This document shows positions 49,977-58,820 of a stretch of DNA of 64,000 nucleotides, in pieces (the stretch's first letter is position 1; the number at the start of each line of letters is the position of its first letter). Below the pieces are notes generated by a model. That model did no database searches and was not told the DNA's origin. It saw only the letters and a program-made list of their open reading frames with translations. This DNA is from UBA6168 sp964508135 (GTDB lineage Bacteria > Bacteroidota > Bacteroidia > Chitinophagales > Saprospiraceae). The position numbers and the translations under genes were made by a program. The stretch lies in assembly GCA_964508135.1 (NCBI GenBank), contig CAZDSU010000013.1:1-64000 (forward strand). The letters are read 5' to 3'.

Positions 49977-50666
49977 TCAAAAGTCGGGGAAGTTTGAAAC
50001 CTCCCCGACCTTGAACACCTTGTCTAGCTCCTTCATCAACTTATCCGTCTCCGTGAGGGCGACGATGATTTTCTGGTAATGCAGAATGTCCTCAAACTCT
50101 AACACCCGCTCCTTCCTATCCTTTAGCCACTTCTGGGCGGGCTGGTAGCCGCCGATGTAGAACTCCCAGGCCACTTGCGGCACCCGGTCGAAATACTGCG
50201 TATCGTTGATATAGACCCGGCCACCTTCGTAGCGAGGCTTGGTCACCCGGTTGTCGCCATCCACGGGGTATTGGGTGAGGTACTGCTCCACCTTCGGGCT
50301 TTCCAATAAATGCAATTGCCGAAGCTCGCCGCCCAAGCGCACCAACTGCCAGAACTTGTCCGCATCGGTCGGATACGGAACCCTCGGAAAGTCTATCTTC
50401 AAAAACTCCTTGTACCGCTCCCGGTAGCTGGGCGAGTGCAGCACGGCGTAGATATAGTCCAGCAGGTCAATGGGTGCAAAGCTTTGCTTGTAGGCATCCT
50501 GCAAATCTTCGTGCTGGTTGGCGAAGCAGACCCCGCTGCCGCCTTCCCGCTCCGGTGTGAAGGCCAGCCCCAGCCCCTTGGCTATTTGCTGCACGATGTC
50601 CATGTTTAGGTTCGGCTGGCGCTGGGCAAAAAGGCCGTCGGTAGTTGTGTCGATTGTTTTGGTCAT
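49977..50666 (-). pseudogene. C-terminal part of a type ISP restriction-modification enzyme
   Basis: A 229-residue fragment matching the C-terminal specificity region of type ISP enzymes: RQPNLNMDIVQQIAKGLGLAFTPE, NQHEDLQDAYKQSFAPIDLLDYIYAVLHSPSYRERYKEFLKIDFPRVPYP, EYEGGRVYIND-like YEGGRVYINDTQYFDRVP, and WEFYIGGYQPAQKWLKDRKERVLEFEDILHYQKII. The methyltransferase catalytic motif IV and the region between are missing. The N-terminal half is at 52020-53288, beyond a HEPN insert. The last residues KVGEVSNFPDF come from a hairpin (49983-50009). It is probably inactive, although it retains an open frame. Confidence 0.9.
49983..50009. repeat. Palindrome GTCGGGGAAG...CTCCCCGAC at the gene 3' end
   Basis: 9-bp arms with the AGTTTGAAAC core, in frame at the end of the 49977-50666 fragment. 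Related to the other AAGTTTGAAACTT palindromes. Confidence 0.7.
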
Positions 50667-50689
50667 TCAATTTTTTTTACCACCTTAAT

Positions 50690-51067
50690 TCACAATGCCC
50701 AAGGAACAATTTCTTCTCGTTCTCCTGTAGTTTCAGCCTTTGAACATCGATTAAAGTATTTCCCGTTATGGTCAAGAATCTTCAACAATAAAAGTTCAAC
50801 GTACCAAATTCCAAGTTGTAATGCTTCGAATTTGGCCATATTAGGAACTTTAGCAAGTTTTTTCCTTTTTTCACTCTGAGAATGAACAATCGAATTTCTG
50901 ATAAAAACAAAAGTTTCAAGTGCATCTTCCAAGTCTTTTTCACTCTTTTTGTACTTTATCAAATTTTCTAATCCAGAAGGTATTTCACTACTTATCTTTA
51001 ATTCAGCAAGTAGAAGTCTTAGCTTGTTTGAAGCAATTAAGTTATTAGCATCATTACCTTTAATCAT
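50690..51067 (-). CDS. HEPN domain, downstream half of a split gene
   Basis: A 125-residue frame. The HEPN RNase motif R-x4-6-H appears as ETFVFIRNSIVHS with Arg57, Asn58 and His62. After it come EALQLGIWYVELLLLKILDHNGKYFNRC and a VPW end, a pattern typical of the C-terminal half of single-chain HEPN proteins with an N-terminal sensor domain. Here it starts at an ATG overlapping the TGA of the upstream frame (ATGA), immediately downstream of an A8 run. A -1 slip in the A-run would fuse the two frames. It is very AT-rich compared with the flanking RM fragments. Confidence 0.8.
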   Translation of the reverse strand: MIKGNDANNLIASNKLRLLLAELKISSEIPSGLENLIKYKKSEKDLEDALETFVFIRNSIVHSQSEKRKKLAKVPNMAKFEALQLGIWYVELLLLKILDHNGKYFNRCSKAETTGEREEIVPWAL

Positions 51068-51074
51068 TTTTTTT
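51064..51074 (-). promoter_or_regulatory. A8 slippery site with ATGA overlap
   Basis: On the minus strand CAAAAAAAATGA: eight A residues followed by an overlapping stop (TGA) and start (ATG). Reading one A twice (-1 frameshift or polymerase slippage) yields CAA AAA AAA ATG ATT and joins the sensor-like frame to the HEPN frame. Confidence 0.65.
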
Positions 51075-52005
51075 GTTCAACTATGTACCAATTGTATATT
51101 AATTCTAATGCTGTTTGAATCATAATGATTGAGCCTTCAACTAAACCGGAATTGTTGTTCGCTTCCAAATACCAATGTATTGCGGTATTTAGAAAATCAT
51201 TATCCTCCTTCCACACTTTGTTAAAATTTATCCATAATTCATTTAATCCTTCTATTGAATAGTTTTCTGGCCAGGAGTAAACTGACTTTATAGGGTCAGC
51301 ATTATAACTTCCATAGTCGCACCAAACTTCATTCCCTTCATACATTCCAGTCCTGAACAAGATAGCGCATCTTCTACCGTTTAAAAACCATAAAAAATTC
51401 AAAAATATAGATAACTTTTCACTAGCCGCTTTAAAATTTATTGATTTTTGCTTATTAGATAGAATGCCGTTGTAAAGTACTAAAAACCCTCCAATTTCTT
51501 TTAAAGATTTTGACTTTTTATCATAATCATCTACTTTGTCAATAATTATTTCAATATCATCAACTTCAAATTTTAATCTTCCTCTTACCCATTTTTCGGC
51601 GCTAACCATAAGAGCATCTCCCATAAAACTTCTCAAATTAGTGATTGAGAATATTACAGAATCTACATTAATACTCTTATCACCGTAAACTACCTCATTT
51701 TTAAAAAAACCTGAAACTTCACCATTTGATGATTGCTCAGTAATAACACCATTCTCAAGTATATTTTCTTTAAATTGAATCTTGACTTCGCTACTTATCA
51801 GCAGAACATTCGCACCCATTTTTTCATTTATTCCTTTAAAACAAAGCTTGAGATTTGGAAACCAAGAATACCATATATCGCCAATAAAGTAATACTGTAT
51901 TTTTCCGTCCAAGACAGTAAAACTTCCGCTATGGATAATAACTTTTTCGTTTGGATGTTCCATAGTCTTTTTAGAAAATATGGTATGCGGTATTTCATCT
52001 TTCAT
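51064..52005 (-). CDS. N-terminal sensor-like half of the split HEPN gene
   Basis: A 313-residue AT-rich frame. Residues 1-185 are a beta-rich domain of unknown specificity (EKVIIHSGSFTVLDGKIQYYFIGDIWYSWF, NLRSFMGDALMVSAEKWVRGRLKFEV). The rest is helical (AASEKLSIFLNFLWFLNGRRCAILF, IEGLNELWINFNKVWKEDND, GSIIMIQTALELIYNWYIVEQKK). This is the usual N-terminal part of HEPN/ApeA-like proteins, whose RNase domain is encoded next. The frame ends at TGA in the A8 run; see the neighbouring HEPN frame. It probably recognises phage or other non-self signals; this is inferred from the domain partnership. Confidence 0.75.
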   Translation of the reverse strand: MKDEIPHTIFSKKTMEHPNEKVIIHSGSFTVLDGKIQYYFIGDIWYSWFPNLKLCFKGINEKMGANVLLISSEVKIQFKENILENGVITEQSSNGEVSGFFKNEVVYGDKSINVDSVIFSITNLRSFMGDALMVSAEKWVRGRLKFEVDDIEIIIDKVDDYDKKSKSLKEIGGFLVLYNGILSNKQKSINFKAASEKLSIFLNFLWFLNGRRCAILFRTGMYEGNEVWCDYGSYNADPIKSVYSWPENYSIEGLNELWINFNKVWKEDNDFLNTAIHWYLEANNNSGLVEGSIIMIQTALELIYNWYIVEQKK

Positions 52006-52019
52006 TTGTAATTTATATT

Positions 52020-53288
52020 TTAATTTAATGAAAATAATAGCTGCGTAATGCCCTGTTGCCCCTCGAACCGCTTGTGTACGTGCTTCACCACCTCGGCGAG
52101 AAAGGTGCCCGTGCCCGTGGTGGGGTCGAGTATCTGCACCCGGTGGGTCTCCACTTCATGGTCTTTGTAGCCGGACTTGGTACGGGCATCGCTGGTGGGC
52201 ACTTTCACGGACAACTTCACTTTGCTGGTGTCGGCGAGGCCGCTGGGCAGCCCGAATTCGGTCTTCAGCACCTCGTCCACGGCCCGCACGATGAAGCCGA
52301 CCACCGGGGCGGGCGTGTACCAAACGCCCCGTGCCTTGCGCAGCCGGGGGTCGTACTCGCTCAGGAAGGTTTCGTAGAAATGGATGATGGGGTCTTCCAT
52401 CTTGGTGGCCTTGCCGTAGTTGCGCAGGATTTCCTCCACGTTGCAGGCGAGGAAGATTTCCACGAGGCTGTCCACTATCCAGCGTATGCGGTCGTCAATG
52501 CCCGGCCCAGCGATATAGCCGAAGAGCTTGCGCAGGAAGGGGTTCGACTTGGGTATCAGTTCGGCGGCCTCCTGTCGGCTGAAGGTGGGCAGCGTGGGGT
52601 CGTGCAGCCGTGCGGCGAACATACCGTATGCGATGGTCTGCGCATACACATCGGCGAAGCTCTTGGGCGTGATGTCGTGGATGAGTATCTGCTGGAAGGC
52701 TTGCAGTTGCGCCTTAAGGGTACTGTCCTCCTTGTTGTCCTCGTCGCTGAGGAGCGCCTTTTCTATCACATCGGAGAGGAGGCGGGCCTTTCCGGCCATC
52801 ATCTCGGCTAATTTCTTCGGGCTTTTGATGGTCTGCCCGACGTAGGTGCAGAAGTCCTTGACGAGGTTTTCAAAACGGGCGAAATTATCGGGCAAAGGCC
52901 GGATGCCCTTCTCCGTCACCTCGCCTATGGTGATGCTGGTCACGAACTGCCCATCCCGATAGAGCCGGAAATCGAGGTAGTCGGTAAAGAGGAGATTGGG
53001 CAGGGCGGCCTTGTAGCGGTCGAACTGTTCTTTGTTGCCCGTTTTCTTGTGGCCGTCAAGGTCACGGTCGCCGATGTCCTTGGCCTCCACATAGCCGATT
53101 TCGATTTCCTTGCGGGTAAGGATATAATCGGGCGCTCCGCAAGATTGGCGATTGGGTTCGTTGGTGGCCCGGATGTCCGGCACGAGGCTTTCGATGAGTT
53201 GTTGGAGGTCGCCCCGGAAAGTGTGTTCGGTGGCGTTGCCGAGGGCGTAGCGCCGGAGGATGTTGTCGAGGTATTGAGGTGTCGTCAT
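52020..53288 (-). pseudogene. N-terminal part of a type ISP restriction-modification enzyme
   Basis: A 422-residue fragment starting at ATG 53288 (MTTPQYLDNILRRYALGNATE). The Mrr-like nuclease domain shows Pro53-Asp54 and Glu68-x-Lys70 (GAPDYIL, YVEAKD). A helical coupler follows, then FLSEYDPRLRKARGVWYTPAPVVGFIVRAVDE and the methyltransferase motif I ILDPTTGTGTFLAEVV. The sequence breaks off shortly after (KRFEGQQG, then ITQLLFSLN and stop) at the junction with the AT-rich HEPN DNA. Intact enzymes continue for several hundred residues with the NPPY motif, which is absent from the window. Confidence 0.9.
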
Positions 53289-53441
53289 TTTGGAGGATGC
53301 AAAAATTTGATGGGTAAAATCGGTCGTTTCAACCGCTGACAACAAGCAAATAAATACAAAGCAAATAATCTTAATCCAACCTGCCAAACTTTGCCCAACC
53401 TTATTTCCACCAACCCAAAAAAACGAACCAACCAACCCACC

Positions 53442-54611
53442 TTACTGAAAATCCGCAACTTGGTTAACCTCCACCCCATCCGTTATCTTGACCTTGTGGC
53501 ATACCAGTTTCAGCCCAAATTGCAGCCGGTACGCCGAGGTCATTTGCGCCACAAATCCTTCCACAGCCGCCGCTCGCACCAAGTTCAAGGTGCAGCCACC
53601 GAAGCCGCCGCCCATCTGTCGGGCACCCAAAACGGCGGCATGGGCACGGGCTTCTTCCACCAGGAAATCGGTCTCCGGGCAAGTGACCTCGTACTCGTGC
53701 CGTAGGCCCTCGTGCGTGGCGTACATCAATTGCCCAAAGGTGGCGAAGTCGCTGGTTTTCAGCGCATTGCAAGCAGCACCCACCCGCTCGATTTCCTCCA
53801 CCACGAACTTGCAGCGCTGGAAGATGTTGCCCGGTAGCCGTTCTTTTTCACCCAAAACCAAATCGAGCGGCACATCACGCAGCGTCTTTGCCTCCGGCAA
53901 AAAAGCTTGAAAAAGCCGAACACCCGCCTCGCATTCCGCCCGGCGGGTGTTGTACTCGCTGTTCACGAGGGAGTGCTTCACGCCGCTGTTGCACAAGACC
54001 AGCGCAAAATCGGGCGCATGGAAAGGGAAATGCTCAAAGTCCAAGCTGCGGCAGTCGAGCCGCAGGACATGGTCGGCACGGCCCATCATCGAGACGAACA
54101 TGTCCATGATGCCGCAGTTCATGCCCACGAAACGGTTCTCGCCCCGTTGCGCCAACTTCACAATGTCCAATTTTTGCAGCTTTAAGTCGTACAGCTCGTT
54201 CAGCCCCGCCAGCATCCCGCTCTCTAGCGCCGCCGACGAGGACATCCCCGCCCCGATGGGGATGTCGCCGCCGAACACCACGTTCACCCCGCCAATTTTC
54301 AACCCATCTTTTTGCGCCTCGCTGATGACGCCGAGCAGGTAGTTCGCCCAGTTTTTCTCCGATTTTTTGAAAGCACCCACCTCGCCACGGTAGCTGTCGT
54401 GCAGGTCGAGGGAGTGGAAATGCAGCTCGTCGTCGTTGCGCCGCCCCATCGCCAACCAGATGGCCTTGTCAATGGCGGCGGGCAGCACGAAGCCGCCGTT
54501 GTAGTCGGTGTGCTCCCCGATGAGGTTGATGCGGCCAGGCGCCCGCACCACGAGGTCGGGTTTTGTGCCAAAAATTTGTTGGAAGTTGCTGATGGTGGTT
54601 TGTTCAATCAT
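53442..54611 (-). CDS. galK: Galactokinase
   Basis: A 389-residue GHMP kinase that phosphorylates galactose in the Leloir pathway. The galactokinase signature GRINLIGEHTDYNGGFVLP is at residues 26-44, the ATP-binding GAGMSSSAALESG lies at about 120-132, and the C-terminal GHMP motif is GARQMGGGFGGCTLNLV. Catalytic Asp is in NCGIMDMFVS. No galT or mutarotase is adjacent. It lies downstream of the giant adhesin, separated by a strong hairpin, and upstream of the type ISP remnant. Confidence 0.97.
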   Translation of the reverse strand: MIEQTTISNFQQIFGTKPDLVVRAPGRINLIGEHTDYNGGFVLPAAIDKAIWLAMGRRNDDELHFHSLDLHDSYRGEVGAFKKSEKNWANYLLGVISEAQKDGLKIGGVNVVFGGDIPIGAGMSSSAALESGMLAGLNELYDLKLQKLDIVKLAQRGENRFVGMNCGIMDMFVSMMGRADHVLRLDCRSLDFEHFPFHAPDFALVLCNSGVKHSLVNSEYNTRRAECEAGVRLFQAFLPEAKTLRDVPLDLVLGEKERLPGNIFQRCKFVVEEIERVGAACNALKTSDFATFGQLMYATHEGLRHEYEVTCPETDFLVEEARAHAAVLGARQMGGGFGGCTLNLVRAAAVEGFVAQMTSAYRLQFGLKLVCHKVKITDGVEVNQVADFQ

Positions 54612-54648
54612 TGAAATGGCGGCGGTTGGCTAGGTTATGCTGCGCATA

Positions 54649-54712
54649 GCCAAGTTTTGGGCATGGGGTTTGGGGGCGTTCCGCCCCCAAACCCCCACGC
54701 CCAAAACTTGGC
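54649..54712. repeat. Long hairpin GCCAAGTTTTGGGC...GCCCAAAACTTGGC
   Basis: Arms 54649-54678 and 54682-54712 (30 and 31 nt, one mismatch and one extra base) with a 3-nt loop TTC. It shares the inner word TTGGGCATGGGGTTTGGGGG with 26088-26110 approximately. It lies between the adhesin and galK. Confidence 0.9.
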
Positions 54713-54780
54713 GGCGTGAGATAAAATATTCCCGCAAAAATGGTTTAAAATCAAACTTGTAACCTGATTTTGGGCAAACA

Positions 54781-54815
54781 AAAAAAGGAGAAGGCAACGC
54801 CCTCTCCCCTTTCTC
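54781..54815 (-). terminator. Terminator of the adhesin gene
   Basis: AAAAGGAGAAGGC / GCCCTCTCCCCTTT hairpin with an A-run on the left (T-run for the minus-strand transcript), 23 bp after the adhesin stop codon at 54838. Confidence 0.6.
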
Positions 54816-54837
54816 ATAGAAGTTCAATCTCAAACAT

Positions 54838-57800
54838 TTATCGCCCTCCGACAATCAACTGCCGCACAAACGGCCTGCTGCCCGGAGAATTTATCACTAC
54901 CGCATAGTGGCCTGCCGCATAGCCGTCCAGTTCTATTTTCAATGGAATTGAAGGTGCCTCATCCAACCTAACCGTCTGCATCTTGACGCCGAGGTTGTTG
55001 AAGACCTCCACGACGACTGGCTTGCCAGCTATCGGCGAAAGGTCAAGGTAAACGAGCCTGTTCGTCGGGTTCGGGTACAGCGTGATTTCAGTGGCTGGCA
55101 CCTCGTCTTCACAGGCCACCTCCACACTGACAGTTGACTGCATTCGTTTGCCGTTTTCAAAGCAAACCTCGTAAGTAAACTGGTCCAGCGGCTGGTGCTC
55201 GTACGAGTTGCAGCACTCGATGAGCGGTCGGTAGCTCACCGTGTTGTCCACGTTCACCCAAGCCGTGCCGTTGGCTGGTTGCTCCGCAATGGTCATTTGC
55301 TTGATGTGCTGTTTGATGACATCATTGGCCAGCACATCGCCGATGACCGGAGTGCCTTGCTTCGTCCGCAGCGTGTCAGGTTGCAGCGTTGACGGCTCCA
55401 CCTGCACGATTGCCTCCAGGTTCACGGTGATGTTCAAGGTATCCGAGCAGCCCGTGCTTGCGTTCGAGACGACCAACTGGTGCGCCCCGGTAGTCAGGTA
55501 CAGGCTCGTGCCCATGGCCACTTTCACCATTTTCGCCTTGCTCTCCTGCACTTCGCCTGTCGGCAAATGCGTGATTTGCAGCTTGCCGTAGCCACCGACA
55601 ACGTTGCCGGAAACAAAGCGCCTGTTCACCGCATCGAACGACCAATTACCAGTTGTATCGAGTTGGTTCATGAAACCAGCCACTGCGCCGAGGTCGTTGA
55701 CCAGCGTGTAGAAAGTATCGGCTGCAAAGCGCCACCTGACCTGCAACAGGCCGTTGGGGAATGCCTCAAATCCATAATTGAGCACATCTTCCGGATCGCA
55801 GGGAGTCAGGTTTCCGGCGGTCGGAGCGCCATCCATTTCAACTACTTGCTGCGACAGCGCTGCGAAAGGCACCGGCAAACACACCAGCCCCGGTGAGTCC
55901 GAAACGCTCACCGTGTACAATTCAGTCGAGAATATTGGCGCACATTTCGGGCAGTCGTCGAATATGTCGAACTCAAATTTCTCCACGCAGTTGTTGTTGC
56001 CCTTGTAGGTCACAAACACCACGTAGTGCGAGGCGGGTAGGTCTGTGCGGGCATTGCCAGCGGCGTTGGCTGTGCCAAGGTTAGGTATCCAGAGGAAGCC
56101 GTAGTCCGTCACATCGCCCGCCAAACTGAGTGTCGCAGTGCCATCGGCATTGCCACAGGTAGCATCGGTGATGTTCAGCGAATCGAGCACGGCAGCCACG
56201 CAGTCGCAGCCGTCGGCAATGTCCACCGTAAAGACCAGCGAGCATGCGCCGTTGGTGGCCGTCACGGTGTAGCTGCCAGCCGCCAGGTCATTGCGCACAG
56301 CGCCCGTTCCAGCACTTGCCCCTGTGGGGTCGCTCCAAGCGTAGTCGTAGTTTGCTGGCGAAATGGTTGCCGTGCCATCGCCACCGGCACAGGTTTCCGG
56401 CGTAGTGTTGATGGACTCGATGGCCAGCGGCACTTGCACGTTGGTAATCGTGACTATCAGCACCTCGGTGCAACCGTAGTTCGTAGCTGTTACCGTGTAG
56501 GTTCCTGCGCTGAGGTTGTTGCGGATGTTGCCGTTGCCGCCGCCGCTCCAAGCAAAGCCGTAGCTATCTGGCAACAACGTTGCGGAGCCAATTCCCATGC
56601 CGCAAGTATCGGGCGTGGTTGACGCAATGTCCACGTCCATGAAGCCCACCACGATAATTTCCTGCTGCTGAACGACGGTATTGCCGTCGCTGTCGGTGGC
56701 CGACCAGGTGCGGATGATTTTGGTCATGCAACTGTCGTTGCCCATCGGCGCAGAAGTTTCGGAGAAAACAACCGGGATGGACTGTGCCGGACAGCCGTCG
56801 GTGGCCGTCACGGTTGCCGCTAGCGGCACGGTTTCACCGTTTGCCAAGTAGATGGTGCTATCTGCTGGCACACCGCTGATGACCGGTGCCTCGTTGTCCA
56901 CCACATGCACGGTGCTGCTGGCTGTTGCAATGTTTCCGCAATCGTCCGTTGCCGTCCAGGTACAGATGCGGTCGTAGCCGTCGGCAGTCAGAACGGTCGT
57001 CGAGTTGGAGGTCAAGGCCACGTTGCCGCAGTCATCACTCACCGTTGGGTTGCCGCATGGCGGCAACGGGTCGGTGCAGTTGATGGTCAGGTCGGCTGGC
57101 GCGTTGCTGAAAACTGGTGGCACGTTGTCCACCACCATCATGTGCAAGGTGACAGAAGCCGTGTTGCCACAAGTATCGGTGGCCATCCAAGTGCAGTGCA
57201 TGATGACGATGAACCCGTCACCCCCCTGCCCCCCTGAAGGGGGATTGCAGTTGCCAGGCGTGATGCCGTTTTCGTTGAAAACAACGGGTGTATCACCGCA
57301 GCCGCCAACCGCCTCGGCGTCACCTGCATCGAAGATGGCCGGGTTGCTACAAGGTATCACCAGTGTATCACCATCGCCAAGCCCAGACAGCACCGGGTTC
57401 GTGAACACAATTTGAATGGAAGACGAATCCACCACCGTGATTATTTGAACTTCCGTTGCGGTGTTTCCGCAGTCGTCGGTAGCCGTCCACGTGCGAGTGA
57501 TGGTCAGGTCGCAGCCTGTTCCCGCAATTGTTTCCACAAAACTTAGGACTGGTGCTGGGTCGCAGTTGTCGGTGGCCGTCACGAGCGGCACGGGCGGTAC
57601 TTGGCCACATTCAACCGTGGCATCCGCTGGAACGCCCGCAATCACCGGTGCCAATTGGTCATTGATGATGACGGTGAAAAAGAGGCTGTCCACATTGCCG
57701 CAGGCATCCGTCGCCGTCCAGCCGCAGTAGCGCAGTTCGGTGAACCCGTCCACCGAGCAGCTTCCCTGTACCACGGTTTCCGTGAAATCAATGGTCGTGG

Positions 57801-58073
57801 CCCCGCAAAGGTCGTAGGCCGAGAACCCAATCGAGTCCAGCGACGGTATCTGGCTGCAGTCGGCGTAGAGCGTGTCGCCGTGCTGTATCTCCCCAAAGAA
57901 AGTGTGGATGGCAAACATCACGGGCGGTGCGCTGTCCGTCACGGTCAGTGTCTGCTGCGCAATGGTCTGGTTGCCACAATCGTCGGTGACCGTCCAGGTG
58001 CGGGTGATGGTGTAGCTACAACCGCTGCCAGCGGTCGTTTCCACAAAAGTCAGGACGGGCGCTGGGTCGCAGT
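54838..58073 (-). CDS. Giant adhesin, 3' portion (HYR-like and SprB repeats, T9SS signal)
   Basis: This is the C-terminal part of the same protein as 58174-64000, interrupted by the N gap. From the gap it contains HYR-like modules (APVIAGVPADATVECGQVPPV, CTWMATDTCGNTASVTL) and three SprB-type repeats (SATLLPDSYGFAWSGG, CAGGDGTATISPANYDYAW, GTATLSLAGDVTDYGFLW). A further Ig-like domain has RTKQGTPVIGDVLANDVIK. The type A T9SS C-terminal signal begins ITLYPNPTNRLVYLDL. The final residues GSRPFVRQLIVGGR are the usual end. The protein is exported by T9SS and anchored at the surface; a role in adhesion or gliding is inferred. One module carries a short C/G-run insert (57220-57245). Confidence 0.92.
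57220..57245. repeat. In-frame C/G-run insert in an adhesin module
   Basis: CACCCCCCTGCCCCCCTGAA then a G-run, read as NPPSGGQGGD. Sister modules read GSCSVDGFTELRYCGW or GNCAVDGYLQSRYCGW at the same point, while this one has about eight extra residues. Confidence 0.8.
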
Positions 58074-58820
58074 NNNNNNNNNNNNNNNNNNNNNNNNNNN
58101 NNNNNNNNNNNNNNNNNNNNNNNNNNNNNNNNNNNNNNNNNNNNNNNNNNNNNNNNNNNNNNNNNNNNNNNNNGTGTCGCCGTGCTGTATTTCCCCAAAG
58201 AAAGCGTGGGTGGCAAACATCACGGGCGCTTCCGTGTCGGTAACCGTGACAATTTGCACTGCCGTTGACACATTGCCGCAATCGTCCGTGGCCGTCCATG
58301 TGCGGGTCAGCGTGTAGCTGCAACCGCTGCCAGCGGTCGTTTCCACAAAAGTCAGGACGGGCGCTGGGTCGCAGTTGTCGGTGGCCGTCACGAGCGGCAC
58401 GGGCGGTACTTGGCCACATTCAACCGTGGCATCCGCTGGAACGCCCGCAATCACCGGTGCCAATTGGTCATTGATGATGACGGTGAAAAAGAGGCTGTCC
58501 ACATTGCCGCAGGCATCCGTCGCCGTCCAGCCGCAGTAGCGCAGTTCGGTGAACCCGTCCACCGAGCAGCTTCCCTGTACCACGGTTTCCGTGAAATCAA
58601 TGGTCGTGGCCCCGCAAAGGTCGTAGGCCGAGAACCCAATCGAGTCCAGCGACGGTATCTGGCCACAGTCGGCGTAGAGCGTGTCGCCGTGCTGTATTTC
58701 CCCAAAGAAAGCGTGGGTGGCAAACATCACGGGCGGTGCGCTGTCCGTCACGGTCAATGTTTGCTGCGCAACGGTCTGGTTGCCACAGTCGTCGGTGGCC
58801 GTCCAGGTGCGCAAGATGGA
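57549..58820. repeat. 507-bp tandem repeat in the adhesin gene
   Basis: Near-identical sequence recurs at 57549-58012 and 58358-58820, and the gap flanks (58018-58073 and 58174-58228) reappear at 58320-58375 and 58681-58735. These spacings fit one 507-bp unit (169 codons) with about 305 bp missing at the gap. Each unit codes for one HYR module plus the following Cys-rich module. Confidence 0.85.
58074..58173. other. 100-N assembly gap in the adhesin
   Basis: A placeholder of exactly 100 N. The true length should be congruent to 2 modulo 3 to keep the two adhesin frames joined; 305 bp satisfies this. Confidence 0.99.

Noticed and set aside
58050..58419. Frameshift mutation in the adhesin
   Set aside because: The two adhesin frames disagree only because the N gap is a fixed 100 bases; a true gap of 305 bp (or another length of 2 modulo 3) restores one frame.
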